Assembly: GCF_000485595.1 (NCBI RefSeq) | Contig: NW_014577788.1 | Span: 3,190-42,706, forward strand | DNA: 39,517 nt | Reading direction: 5' to 3' | Source of the DNA: Priapulus caudatus | Taxonomy: Eukaryota; Priapulida; Priapulimorpha; Priapulimorphida; Priapulidae | Shown: one piece after another, positions 23,740 to 34,442 of the stretch | Position numbering within the stretch: position 1 is the stretch's first letter | Layout: the number at the start of each line of letters is the position of its first letter | Position numbers and translations under genes: made by a program | Notes under the pieces: model-generated | Seen by the model: the letters and a program-made list of their open reading frames with translations, nothing else | What the model was told of the DNA's origin: nothing | Databases searched by the model: none

Positions 23740-25415
23740 GACGTGTGCGTGTGTGTCGCGGTTTCGTGCAACTGCCCACGTGCGTGCATTGCGTACGATT
23801 GCATGGCGTGCCGTGTGCATGTTCGCATGTGCGCCACGCGCGTGCGTGGCGTACGATTGCATCCGTGCGTGTGCGGGTTCGGGTGCATGTGTCCACGTGC
23901 GTGCATGCGTACGACATTGCACATGCGTCGTGTGCGGGTTCGTGCATGTGTCACTCGCGCGTGCGTGCGTAAGATTGGCATGCGTGCGTGTGCTTTTCCG
24001 CGGCCAACTGCCCACGTGCGTGCGTGCGTACGCGGTATTGGCATGCGTGCGTGTGCGGGTTCTCGCATGTGTCCAGCGTGCGTCGTCATGCGTACGATTC
24101 ATGCGTGCGTGTGCTTGTTCGCGCAACTGCCCACGTGGCGTGGCGTGCGTACGATTGCATGCGTGCGTGTGCGGGTTCTGCTGTGTCCACGTGCGTGCGT
24201 GCGTAATTGGCATGCGTGCGTGTGCGGGTTCGTGCATGTGTCCACTTGCGTGCGTGCTACGATTGCATGCGTGCGTGTGCGGGTTCGCATGTGCCAGGCC
24301 GCGTGCGTGCGTACGCCATTGCCATGCGTCGCGTGTGGCCGGGATTTATTTTTCGTCAACTGACCACGGCGGCGTGCGTCCGATTGCATGCGTGCGTGTG
24401 GCGGGTTCGCGCCAACTGCCCACGCGCGTGCGTGCGTACCTATTGCATCGTGCGTGGCATGTCGATTGCCCAGGCGCGATACGTGCGTACGATTGCATGC
24501 GTGCGTGTGCGGGTTCGTGCAACTGCCCCACGTGGCGTGCGTGCGTACGATTGCAATGCTAGCGTGTGCGGGTTCGTGCAAGATCTGCCCACGTGTCGTG
24601 CGTGCGTCCCGATTGCATTCGTGCTGTGCGGGTTCGTGCATGTGTCCTACGTGCGTCGCGTGCGTAGCGATTGCATCGTGCGTGTGCTTGTTCGCGCAAG
24701 CTGCCCAGCGCCGCAGTGCGTGCGTACGCTGCATGCGTGCGTGTGCAGTTTGCCATGTTCGCATGTGCCAGGCGCGTGCGTGCGTAGCGATGGCATGCGT
24801 GCGTGTGCGGCGTGCATCGTGTCCACGTGCGTGGTGCGTACGATGCATGCGTGCGTGTGCATGTTCGCATGTGCCCAACGCGGGTGCCCTGCGTACCCCT
24901 TGCATGCGTGCGTGTGTGTGTTCGTGCAACTGCTCACGTGCGTGCTGCGTACGTTGCATGGCGTGCGTGTACTGTTTCGTGCAACTGCCCACGCGCGTGC
25001 GTGCTTACATTGCCATCGTGGCGTGTGCGTGTTTCGTACAACTGCCGCACGCGCGTGCGTGCGACGATTGCATGCGTGCGTGTGCGGGTCGTGCATGTGC
25101 CCGTGCGGTGCGTGCGTACGATTGCAATGCGGTGCGTGTGTTCGGTTCGGCATGTGACCCGTGCTGCGTGCGTACGAATTTCCCTGCGTGCGTGTGCGGG
25201 TTCGCAATATCCCAGCGCGTCGTGCGTGCGATTGCATGCGTGCGTGTGCGCTTCGTGCATGTGTTCACGTCGTGCGTGCGTACGATGAATGCGTGCTGTG
25301 CATGTTCATGTGCACCACGCGCGTGCGTGCCGTACGATTGCATGCGTGCTGTGCGGGTTCGTGCATGTGTCCCCGTGCGTGCGTGATTACGAATGCATTC
25401 GTGCGTGTGCTATAC
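23740..25415. repeat. 56-bp satellite F copy 1, about 30 copies
   Basis: The unit runs from GTACGATTGCATGCGTGCG through GTGCGGGTTCGTGCATGTG to CCACGTGCGTGCGTGC. Variant units carry CAACTGCCCACG or CGCATGTGCCCACG. Indels are frequent along the whole array. It lies in the intron before the last SAM exon. Confidence 0.95.
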
Positions 25416-25696
25416 GTTCACTTCCTCAGGGCCCTTCTCCAAGGATGAATGCCGCTAGGCATAGTCCTCACCATTGCTTCAACAACAAACCTCTATTCCT
25501 ATATTCCCGATGCTCACATCCGTCACAATCTGGCTACGTTAGTGTGTTAGCGCATGAGGCAATATCTCAACAGAGCAGTATATTTTGTTGATGATATGCA
25601 TTTGGTAAGGGTAGGGGTCTCTCATCATAAGATTTATGTAATGGACGCAATATCAGAGCGTCGTGTATAGCGCCGGATCTTCCTCTCGCTCAGCAG

Positions 25697-25849
25697 GAGA
25701 TCGACGGCAAGTCGTTTGTTTGCCTGATGAAGAGCTCCGATTCTTACCGGACTTCAATCTGAAGCTCGGACCTGCACTGAAGATCTACAGTCACGATACG
25801 CCGATGCAGATGTCCGTGAGAACGGCCCCAGCGAACTTCCTTCTGCTAG
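25697..25849 (+). pseudogene. Frame-broken copy 1 of the terminal SAM exon
   Basis: It aligns with 36315-36461. The block [12 protein letters not shown] is still readable around 25760-25795, but the preceding EIDGKSLL segment and the following C-terminal tail are out of frame because of single-base changes. The position of the TAG stop is conserved (25847-25849). The sequence downstream to 26796 matches the 3' flank of copy 2. Confidence 0.78.
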
Positions 25850-26796
25850 ATGTCCGACGCAAACAACTCTATCCGTGAGATACGTTGGCGCCACTGATAG
25901 CTATCCAAAACACTTGCGGGCGCGAATATTCTGGCGTATAACAGACCTGTTGTCATTTTCGGCGAAACTAGCGGATTTGCGTTGACATGGATGAACGTGA
26001 AGGTTGAGATTGCTGAAATCACGTGCGTTTTTTAAACTCCCACCGGAAGTCTAGACGACGTGGGCGACGTATTTTCCCCAGCAGCCTTAACCTACAATAA
26101 TGATGCCAGTTAAAACTACTGCTGTCTGGCAGCGGAGTACGATGTTAACTGTATGACGCTTACATTATCGTGTGGAAACCCTGTAATGAAACGTCATCAC
26201 GCGCATTGGTGAACATTCGGAATAAATGTTTATAGATTGTTAAACATTAATACGCCCGTAGGTATCCGTTTGTAAACCTAATTATATAAGTTTATATTTT
26301 TGATTTACATTTAGAATAAACTACGTGTGAGTATTAACCATAGTGACGGAAAACACCCGTATGTCAGCGTCTATCTTAGCTTCGTATTTACTATTACAAT
26401 TGTTCTTACCCAGAAAGTCAAAAGCGTGTAAATTTGGCGCCCCGCGCTACTATAAACAAATATGAAGTTCTTTTAAGTCGTCGCATCATACATAGCAGTG
26501 TTTGTTCGTAGTTTACGTGTTGTTTTGATTGCTTTTTATCTAATATCTTAATAGGATGCACCAATCGTCGTTGTCGTGCTTGAAGATGTATAAACATAGA
26601 ATACGTAGTACTCGCGTAGGAGCGCGTGTAATTTTTTGGATTTTACTTACTTAGATGCATTAGGAATAAATGTTCTTCTAGTTCCAAAGTCCCCGGCCGT
26701 GTCAAGACGGATCGCGTGATAATCTTAATGACAATCATCCTGTCGTTTATTATCGTTCCACATCAACTCGATACTCTTTGTGTTTTCTTTAGGCCC
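25850..26796. other. 3' flank of copy 1, up to the gap
   Basis: AT-rich non-coding sequence that aligns with 36462-37409. It ends at CTTTAGGCCC immediately before the gap. Nothing coding was seen. Confidence 0.7.
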
Positions 26797-26821
26797 NNNN
26801 NNNNNNNNNNNNNNNNNNNNN
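26797..26821. other. Assembly gap (25 N)
   Basis: A run of 25 N. Left of it is copy 1 ending in TTTAGGCCC. Right of it is satellite D of copy 2. In copy 2 the same TTTAGGCCC (about 37410) continues into unique sequence, so the gap joins two copies of the locus. Confidence 0.99.
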
Positions 26822-27252
26822 GCGTGCGTGCGTGAGGCGGGTCGTGATGCGTGAGAGCGTGGCGTCGTGAAACGGGTGCGTGCGTGAGGCGTGCGTGCGT
26901 GGAAGCGGGTGTTGCGTGGGCATGAAGCGGGTGCGTGTCGTGGGGGGAAAAAAAAAAAGGCGGTGTGTGCGTTGAAGCCGTGCCGTGCCGTGGAAGTCGG
27001 TGCGTTTCGTGATGGGCCGGGTGTGTGCGTGGAACGCCGTGCGTGCGGTGAAGCGGGTGCGTGCGTTGGAAGCGGGCGTGCGTGCAGCATGCGTGGCGTG
27101 GAAGCCGGCGTGGAAAGCGGGCGCCGTGCGTGAAACGGCGTGCGTGGAAGCGGGTGCGTGCGTGGAAGCGGGTGCGTGCGTGGAAGCGGGTGCGTGCGTG
27201 GAAGCGGGTGTGCGTGCGTGGAAGCGGGCGCGTGCGTGGAAGCGGGCGTGGT
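26822..27252. repeat. 18-bp satellite D copy 2, about 24 copies
   Basis: Same GTGCGTGCGTGGAAGCGG unit. It is irregular next to the gap (26822-27130), including an A run at 26948-26957, and becomes regular from 27135. Confidence 0.95.
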
Positions 27253-27253
27253 A

Positions 27254-28304
27254 GTGCTCACAAAACCTAGTTTCTTGCTCAAGAAACCAGGGTTCTTGGC
27301 ATGAAACTAGGTTTCATGGCATAAAACCTGGTTTCTAGCCCTATAACCGCAGTTATAGCTGGAATCTTAGTTTCTTGAGCAAGAAACTAGGTTTTGGGAG
27401 CAAGAACCTAGGTTTCAGCAAGAAACCCACTTTCGACCGCGCCATTTGTATCATAATTCGAGAAACCACGGTTCCTCGCACGAAACCAGGTTTCGTGCTC
27501 ACAAAACTTAGTTTCTTGCTCAAGAAACTAGGTTTCATGGCATGAAACCTGGTTTCTAGCCCTATAACCGCAGTTATAGCTGGAATCTTAGTTTATTAAG
27601 CAAGAAACTAGGTTTTAGGAGCAAGAACCTAGGTTTCAGCAAGAAACCCACTTTCAACCGCGCCATTCGAGAAACCATAGTTTTGAGCGACGAAACCTAG
27701 TTTCGTCGTTGCCTAGGCCCGTATCTAGGATTCGTAATCCCGAGCGTGACGTCAGCGTGGTTCAGCCACCCGGGGCCACTGCTCAGTAAATACTATAGAA
27801 ATAACATACTATTTAGGCTAATTAATTAAATATTGTATAAATAAATTAAATATGCTGTGCTATTAAATGTATGAGAGTGTACGTGCGTGTATCTGCGTGT
27901 ACCCGCGTGCACGTGCGTGTACCAGCGTGTACGTGCGTGTACCAGCGTGTACCCGCGTGCACGTGCGTGTACCAGCGTGTACGTGCGTGTACCCGCGTGT
28001 ACGTGCGTGTACGTGCGTGTACGTGCGTGTATCTCCGTGTACCCGCGTGTACGTGCGTGTACGTGCGTGTACGTGCGTGTACGTGCAAGTGCCCGCGCGC
28101 ACGTGCGTGTACGTGCGTGTGCCCGCGTGTACCCGCGTGTACGTGCGTGTACCCGCGTGCAGACGCGTGCACACACGTGTACGTACGTGCCCGTGCGTGT
28201 ACCCGCGTGCACGTGCGTGTACCCGCGTGCACGTGCGTGTATCTGCGTGTACCCGCGTGTACGTGCGTGTACGTGCGTGTATCCGCGTGCACCCGCGTGT
28301 ACAA
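27254..28304 (+). mobile_element. Element E copy 2, left arm
   Basis: A unit beginning GTGCTCACAAAACCTAG starts at 27254 and starts again at 27495, so the arm holds about two tandem 241-bp units. Each is made of short self-complementary blocks (for example GAAACTAGGTTT then CATGGCATG then AAACCTGGTTTC). A single-copy stretch with TGACGTCA at 27747 and a GGCTAATTAATTAAAT segment follows, then the 10-bp minisatellite (27875-28300). It is cleaner than copy 1. Confidence 0.65.
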
Positions 28305-29143
28305 AATACATTCAATAACGTATTCCATTTCAAATCCGGCGCTCAATTAGTAAGAAACACATAAATATTAATCTAGGTCATGTGACGTCACAGCCCCATG
28401 TTGAAACACGCCATTATATAGCGTAACAGTGCTAACACGCTTGTATATGTTATGCTAGGTGAAAGTATTGTTACAGCATACAACAAACATGTAGCCTGTA
28501 AATGTACTTATATTCATGTACATACATATTACCTGTGTGGATAATGCATTAACGGTATATGTACATGACTTGCGTAGAGATGTTTGTACATGTACAGATA
28601 CATGTGATTCTGACCGAGCGTGACAAGCCCGGTGATCAGTGTACTCGCATGCCTCACCTGGTCTAGCGTCGAACTGGTCTACAATAACCCTGGTCTTCTC
28701 ATTCTCATGGCAGCATATACATTCAGGTGTATCCATTCGGATTCCGCCATGAATTGTGACTGTTCTGATTCTTGAGAAGCTTGTGCCGACTCTTCGCGTT
28801 GCTTTTTCAGACGATTCTTCTCAATTTCTTCTTGTGTGTATATTCAGGCTCAAACCTATATCCAACTGGTAAATCACTATAAATATCATTATCATCTGAG
28901 TAATCACTAGAATCATTGAAATTATCGCTTTCTGTCTCCATCTTATACACCACACGCACTATGTTTACATAATGGCGTGTTTCAACATGGGACTGTGACG
29001 TCACATGACCTAGACTAATATTCATGTGTTTCTTACTGCGGATTTGAACTGCGGGCGCCGGATTTGAAATGGAATACGTTATTGAATGTATTTCTATGTA
29101 TAAAAACGTTACAGAAGTTATAAAATTTTACTTCAATTGTCCT
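28305..29143. mobile_element. Element B copy 2: same inverted-repeat element, left end missing
   Basis: The right end is complete (CAATTGTCCT followed by TTAA at 29144-29147). The left arm starts abruptly at the end of the TGTACGTGCG minisatellite and lacks about the first 50 bp present in copy 1. The break inside an inverted-repeat arm marks a junction, either a deletion or a mis-assembly. The rest aligns with 12220-13097. Confidence 0.7.
28499..28941 (-). pseudogene. P2X7-intracellular-domain-like coding relic inside element B (copy 2)
   Basis: On the minus strand a Met at 28941 opens an acidic segment, METESDNFNDSSDYSDDND, followed by LPVGYRFEPEYT, then a frameshift. After a Gln/Ser-rich stretch another frame gives DTPECICCHENEKTRVIVDQ. 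An acidic start, a YxFEPEY motif and a later ECxCC motif occur in order in the small invertebrate proteins related to the P2X7 receptor C-terminal cysteine domain (the ballast domain). Known members bind zinc. This copy is split by at least one frameshift and the region after CICCHE is unclear. The assignment is by motif memory only. Confidence 0.42.
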
Positions 29144-29582
29144 TTAAGTGCCGTATTTTATTAGTTATGCTTCTTTATTCGCAAAAATTTTCAATTCTAA
29201 CACACAACTTGATTTTTAAGCATTTTTTTCCATTTTTCTCGGTAAATATGAAACTTAAAGAAAAATCCTGACGCACTATTTTGGTCCATATTGTGCTTAA
29301 CATGTGGAAAAAATTTTGTATCCTCACTCTTTCTGGTAGTTGAGAAATATCCAAAATACAATTTTTACATAAAAATTCAAAATTTGTGTGGTAACATAAT
29401 TAGGTGCTGGAAATTTCATGAAATTTTTTGGCTTGAGCATAAGGATATATCTCCTCTATAAATAAAACAAGTGATTGATTCGATTCATTCGCCAATAAAC
29501 GTTTAATCTTCATTAGAGCAATACCCGTGCAAAAGGTGGAGAGTATCCTTTATAATATATAATATCTGTTCTGTCGTTGCAG

Positions 29583-29664
29583 GATTCCATGCTGTTTTGC
29601 GATGCCTGCGACAAGGGCTATCACATGAAATGTCACACGCCGAAGGTCGCAAAGAAACCGACAG
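29583..29664 (+). CDS. Exon (copy 2): second half of a PHD zinc finger, partial gene
   Basis: This exon follows a pyrimidine-rich tract ending in TTGCAG and is followed by the donor GTAAAT. It reads in phase 0 from its first base and leaves in phase 1 (82 bp). It encodes DSMLFCDACDKGYHMKCH and onward to KKPTG. The CxxC pair and the HxxC pair match zinc ligands 3 to 6 of a C4HC3 PHD finger, and the aromatic and glycine residues between them are typical of the fold. Ligands 1 and 2 must be in an upstream exon that I could not find. PHD fingers of this type read histone H3 tails in the nucleus, so a chromatin role is inferred. The next exon supplies the last ligand pair in the correct phase, which strongly supports both exons. 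The exon lies between inverted-repeat element B and a short run of the 33-bp satellite. Confidence 0.88.
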
Positions 29665-29699
29665 GTAAATACGTGTTAGCGCGACACTCGTAGTGACAA

Positions 29700-29885
29700 C
29701 GTGCGGCCGTGTACGTGCGGGGGTACTGTGTGTGTGCGGCTGTGTACGTGCGGGGGTACTGTGTGTGTGCGGCTGTGTACGTGCGGGGGTACTGTGTGTG
29801 TGCGGCTGTGTACGTGCGGGGGTACAGTGTGTGTGCGGCTGTGTACGTGCGGGGGTACTGTGTGTGTGCGGCTATGTACGTAGCG
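29700..29885. repeat. 33-bp satellite C copy 2, about five copies
   Basis: Near-perfect units of GTGTACGTGCGGGGGTACTG plus GTGTGTGCGGCT. The last unit changes at 29875-29890 into the GTGTGTGCGCGCGTG sequence of segment A. Confidence 0.95.
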
Positions 29886-30755
29886 GGCGTACGCGCGTGT
29901 GTGTGCGCGCGTGTGTGTAAATGCACGCGGGTGCCATGTCTGTCGACGTGTTTGAGCGAGCCTGTGTAGCATCGCTGGCTAAGTAGGTTACGGTACGTGT
30001 TTCGACAGCGATCGTTAAAGGCCGAGGGAGCAAGAGAGCGTTCGTATAGCGCGACAGGCGTGCATCGGTGTGCTATCGTGCGGATATCCGCAAAACACGC
30101 CCCTCCACACACAAACACCCCTCTCACTCACGCACGCACGTACACGCACGCACGCACACGCACTCGCACACACTCGCACGCGCGCACGCACGCACGCACA
30201 CACGCACACAAACGCGCGCGCGCAAGCACACACTCACAGACACGCACGCGCAAACACACGCTCACACACACGCGCATGCACCAGCACACACACACCCACA
30301 CACATGCACGACGGGCGCGCACACGCACGCGCCGACGCTACAGTTCACGGCCGATGCTTGCTGTTAGCGTCGAACCTCGTTCGTCTGCGTGTCAGCGGGC
30401 GCGCGCGCGCACTCTAGCGCCAGCGGCTAGCTACGGCCATAAATAATGTACGCTTACGGCAGCGAGCCAGCTTGCTTCACCACGGGGGTGGCGCCACCTG
30501 GCGGCGAGACGCTGACCGTTCTCCGCGTTCTCGTTCATTGTTCGCCGCGGGGTGGCGCTGTGCGCGGCGCGTAAAACCGCGCGCGTGAAGAACCCTGTGC
30601 GCGTAAAACAATGTAACATCACGCGCTAAAGCAATCCCGCGGGAGAGCCAGTAACCGCTGCGACAAATCTACTAGCTCTCAGCCTCTCACTCTACTCATA
30701 CCCCCGAGCGCGCATGCACAAACGAGAGCGCGCACACACACACGCGCACACACAT
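29886..30755. other. Segment A copy 2: non-coding, inside the PHD intron
   Basis: It matches 5870-6905. It contains a CACG/CA tract at 30127-30300 and, at 30494-30505, CCACCTGGCGGC, which resembles the core of a CTCF site but differs at two positions from the usual core. No exon was recognised. Confidence 0.6.
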
Positions 30756-31456
30756 GCACCCACGTACACGCTGGTACACGCACGTGCACGCGGGTACACG
30801 CTGGTACACGCACGTACACGCGGGTACACGCACGTGCACGCGGGTACACGCAGATACACGCACGTACACTCTCATACATTTAATAGCACAGCATATTTAA
30901 TTAATTTATACAATATTTAATTAATTAGCCTAACTAGCATGTTATTTCTATAGTATTTACTGAGCAGTGGCCCCGAGTGGCTGAACTACGTTGACGTCAC
31001 GTTCGGGATTACGAATCCTAGATACGGGCCTTAGCAACGACGAAACTAGGTTTCGTCGCTCGAAACTATGGTTTCTCGAATTATGATAACTGCGGTTATA
31101 GGGCTAGAAACCAGGTTTCATACCATGAAACCTAGTTTCATGGCAAGAAACCTGGTTTTGTCAGCACGAAACCTGGTTTTGTCGCTCGAAACTATGGTTT
31201 CTCGAATTATTATACAAATGGCGCGGTTGAAAGTGGGTTTCTTGCTGAAACCTAGGTTCTTGCTCCCAAAACCTAGTTTCTTGCTCAAGAAACTAAGATT
31301 CCAGCTATAACTGCGGTTATAGGGCTAGAAACCAGGTTTCATGCCATGAAACCTAGTTTCATGGCAAAAACCCTGGTTTCTTGAGCAAGAAACCAGGTTT
31401 TGTGAGCACGAAAACTGGTTTCGTGCGAGGAACCGTGGTTTCTCGAATTATGATAC
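30756..31456 (-). mobile_element. Element E copy 2, right arm (inverted)
   Basis: This is the reverse complement of the left arm: the minisatellite as GGTACACGC units, then ATTTAATTAATTAGCC, then TTGACGTCACG at 30992, then the GAAACC/GGTTTC blocks and CTGCGGTTATAGGGC. It ends where ATTATGATAC passes into AAAATGCTTGCC. In this copy the two arms are separated by 2.45 kb containing element B, the PHD exon, satellite C and segment A, whereas in copy 1 they touch. Confidence 0.65.
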
Positions 31457-31898
31457 AAAATGCTTGCCATACACGCTGACGTCACCACCGATATTTCTGC
31501 TTGCTCACACGCACCCGCTCACCTTCCGTAGCTGTAGTTCGCTTATTCGTGCTGTAGTAAGACGAGATCTTCTTCCTGCGCACTATCCTCTCACACGCAT
31601 CCTTAGATCAGTGCATAAATAGCTACTCTCACTCACTAATCTGTTCCGTTTCCGCTGGCACCGGAAGCGAGCAGTGCAGACGTTTTATCCCATCGTTAAA
31701 ACATCGACGCTAAAATATTTTTCGAATCGTGTTTTTGGACTTGTGTGATCGTTTAGTGCGTGTAATGACGAAATTACATCGACACCAATACCCATATATA
31801 TATATATAATATATATATATACTGCATGACTGTATATATATAATATATATATTTATGTACTACACTATATACTACGGGCCCTGTTCCTCTATTTCCAG

Positions 31899-32076
31899 GG
31901 AAGTGGGTTTGTTTCAAGTGCGAGCACGATGGTGTGCGCGATCCAGCCGACAACGGTACGAGCGAGGCGGAGACGGCGTCCCAGGACTCCTCACTCGGCG
32001 GTGTCGACGGCTTAGATGGAGCCTCCTGTCTGCCGACTCCGTGCGACTCCCCCGTTAACGGAGAACCGATGAACAT
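31899..32076 (+). CDS. Exon (copy 2): end of PHD finger plus acidic/Ser-rich linker
   Basis: The acceptor is a pyrimidine tract ending in TTTCCAG and the donor is GTAAGC. The single base carried from the PHD exon joins GG here to give glycine, then KWVCFKCEHDG follows. WVCxxC provides PHD zinc ligands 7 and 8, so the finger closes correctly. The remaining residues (about 45) are rich in Asp, Glu, Ser and Gly, with no recognisable fold, and probably form a disordered linker between the PHD and SAM domains. The frame is open for the whole 178 bp and leaves in phase 2. The intron before it holds segment A and the right arm of element E. The intron after it begins with a GTGC-rich low-complexity run. 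Confidence 0.87.
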
Positions 32077-32082
32077 GTAAGC

Positions 32083-32090
32083 GTGCGCGC

Positions 32091-32137
<47 letters not shown>

Positions 32138-32335
32138 TACGTGCGTACGCGCATGAATGCTAGTGCGTGTATTTGCATGTGTGTGCGCGTGCGCGCGTAT
32201 ACGCCCGTGGGTATCCGTGCGCGTGCGTGCGTGGATATCCATGCGCGTGTGCGCGCGCGTACGCCCGTGGATGCCCGTGCGCGTGTGCGCGTGCGCGCGT
32301 GCGTGGATATCCGTGTGTGTGTGTGTGCGTGTGCT
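32083..32335. repeat. GTGC-rich intronic low-complexity tract
   Basis: (GTGC)n followed by blocks built on GGATATCCATGCGCG and CGCCCGTGGATGCCCGTG. It starts directly after the donor of the PHD-tail exon. The copy 1 counterpart is at 21064-21320. Confidence 0.85.
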
Positions 32336-32339
32336 GGTT

Positions 32340-33227
32340 TGTTTTCTCTCGCAAATACGCGCTATATGTTAAGAAGGCGGGCGCGCGCGGTTTTCTTTCT
32401 GAGCGCGCGTGACGGGAGAGCGGCTATACCGCAAGCCATCACAGAGACGCTCATTTCATCTTATAAAGCATCAAACTATGATGCAGCTGCTGGTATAGCT
32501 TACTTTAGCGCGCCACCGTCACGCGTTAGTTGGTATCAGTGACTATGAGTGTGGAACCGCAAACGATATCTCCCCGGGCTGGCCTGGCATAACCGCGCGC
32601 GACGACGACCGGGCGGTAACGACTTCTACATGTTTGGTTAGATTACGTTCGCTATCTTCTCTCCATGGCGGACCGCCTGCATTTTCCCCGCGGCAGTTGT
32701 CAATGACGTCACACTCTTGGTAATGATGGCGTACAGTAACTCGAAGGAAGAAATTACTTCTTGAAAGACGATCCGGATTCGAATGTTTTTTTTTCTGTGT
32801 AATGAATGCAATGTATTATTTATAATTGTGTGCGTGTGTGTGCGGGTAACGGTCATGACACACCGCAGCGACACCGACCAACTGTAACGTTTGACGACAG
32901 TTTAGAAAATTAGAAACTATTGTTTCAATATAAGCTGTTGCATACACGCGCGATGAGGTTCGACGACAATCATAACGACACGCATATATATAGAATCGTT
33001 TCTAATTTGCAGCGACAGCGTCGCGCGGCATTTGTAGATGCAATTATTAGCAATCACGCGTCAATTTCGCACGCCTAGAGGCTGCACTACTTCTACACCT
33101 CATGTCGCATGTACAGCCGCGGTGAAATGTACAGCCGCGGTGACATATGCCTGCGCGCTGCTTGATGTCTGATCATCCCTGCCTCGCTCGATCGTTTACT
33201 TTGAGTCCCATGACGTCATCGCTGCAG
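32340..33227. other. Intron sequence before the SAM exon, no gene seen
   Basis: Unique sequence shared with 21325-22234. It contains TGACGTCA at 32704 and 33211, and a local 20-bp tandem duplication (CAGCCGCGGTGAAATGT / CAGCCGCGGTGACATAT) at about 33114-33150. Confidence 0.6.
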
Positions 33228-33390
33228 GTATGCGACGGCGATCAAGACGGATGAGATGCTGAACAAGGTAGGAGAGTGTCACCCAGGCAGCGACGAGATC
33301 CCGGATGCGTCCGACTGGGCGATAGAGGAAGTCGTCAACTATTTCATCGATGTCGGCTTCCTGGACCAGGCAGCGGCATTCCGCGAGCAG
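33228..33390 (+). CDS. Exon (copy 2): first half of a SAM domain
   Basis: The acceptor is GCTGCAG and the donor is GTAATT. Entering in phase 2 from the previous exon, the frame is open and reaches MLNKVGE, then an acidic stretch, then DWAIEEVVNYFIDVGF and LDQAAAFREQ. The Trp at the start of helix 1, the VVxYF core and the following FREQ match SAM domains of the SAMD1/SAMD13 (atherin) type. The exon leaves in phase 0 exactly before EIDG, which is supplied by the last exon. The first ten residues are less certain: copy 1 lacks one G in the run near 33249-33250, which would give a different, acidic reading (VCDGDQDDEM) if the upstream phase were different. Confidence 0.87.
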
Positions 33391-33470
33391 GTAATTAATA
33401 ATGTTAATCATATTAATATAATATTAATTAGCTGCGTGTCGGCTCACTATAAATATACCAATATATATAT

Positions 33471-33504
<34 letters not shown>

Positions 33505-34097
33505 GGCGAATTCCATCTTTAACACGGTTATCCGCGGTATCAAAGGGAGGATATCTAGGACAGGTCTGCGTGTTGCCGCGATATGCCGGTAGGTAAGAAT
33601 GTTTGGGTGCGTACGAAATGTCGCCGGTTATATCGTAACAGAGGAAAGACACAAAATAGAAACGGGACCTACGTATAGGGACAAGGAGATGGAGAGGGAG
33701 AAACAAGAAGCAGAGGAAGATATGAAGCCGTGGGAGGGAAGATGACAGCGGGAAGGGAGGAGGAGCAGCGAAAGATAGTGCGCACCGAGAAAGAGAGGGG
33801 AATGGCGCACGCGATGAGGAAAATGTGGAAGTGAAAGCAGCTGTCCAAATTCCATAGTCACGGCAGATTTGGCAGTTACATCACGATCATCGAGTAAAAA
33901 TTCTTCCTCATTCTCGAAGATAAGCAATTCCAGCTTGACACAGATAGAAATCGCCGAAAAGGATTAAAAAAACGCGCCACTCCATCTTTTCCTAGCAGCT
34001 GCGCGATCATGGTCGTGCGTCTACACAACATACTCACTAGAGTTCGGCAGCGAAACACGCTATATAGGCAGCGACAACAGTGTGTGTAGTGTCAGCC
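33391..34097. other. Intron after the first SAM exon: TA repeat and purine-rich block
   Basis: A (TA)n run lies at about 33460-33504. A purine-rich stretch follows at 33640-33840. On the minus strand this region has a frame starting FENEEEFLLDDRDVTAKSA that then becomes Ser/Leu-rich and low complexity. I do not recognise it, and copy 1 (22505-22920) does not keep it in one frame. Confidence 0.4.
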
Positions 34098-34368
34098 TGT
34101 TCTGCTAGCATCTATGACAAATACGCATATACGCTCTCCTATGACACTATTTGTAATAGGAAGATTCTTCCTATGACAAATATTGTTGTATGTGTTGTGC
34201 GCACCATAGGAGTTTAGGAGCGCTATTATGAACGCAAGCAGTCAATTTCAGCTGTAAAGCGGAACGAAGTTGACTCGTCAATATTTGTCATAGGAAAAAT
34301 CTTCCTATGACAAAAAGTGTCATAGGAGAGCGTATATATGCGTATTTGTCATAGATGCTAGCAGAACA
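34098..34368. mobile_element. MITE copy 2 with about 50-bp terminal inverted repeats
   Basis: The left arm TGTTCTGCTAGCATCTATGA continues to CTCCTATGACACT, and the right arm is its reverse complement with a single two-base length difference. The total is 271 bp. Four further TCATAGGA/TCCTATGA blocks inside pair with one another. It has no coding capacity, so a mobile enzyme would have to come from elsewhere. It lies in the intron between the two SAM exons. A clear target-site duplication was not identified. Confidence 0.82.
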
Positions 34369-34442
34369 TGTTGGTAGTGTCGCTACGCAGCCATGAGCGA
34401 GATATTAATAGTGACAAGAGAAATTCTGTTGCTTGTAATTAT

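Noticed and set aside
23671-25386. Several 200- to 330-codon frames on both strands
   Set aside because: They are shadows of the 56-bp satellite with no domain content.
33628-33927. Minus-strand frame beginning near FENEEEFLLDDRDVTAKSA
   Set aside because: It was considered as a transposon protein fragment. It turns into Ser/Leu low complexity, lies within a plus-strand intron, and is not kept in one frame in copy 1. I could not assign a family.
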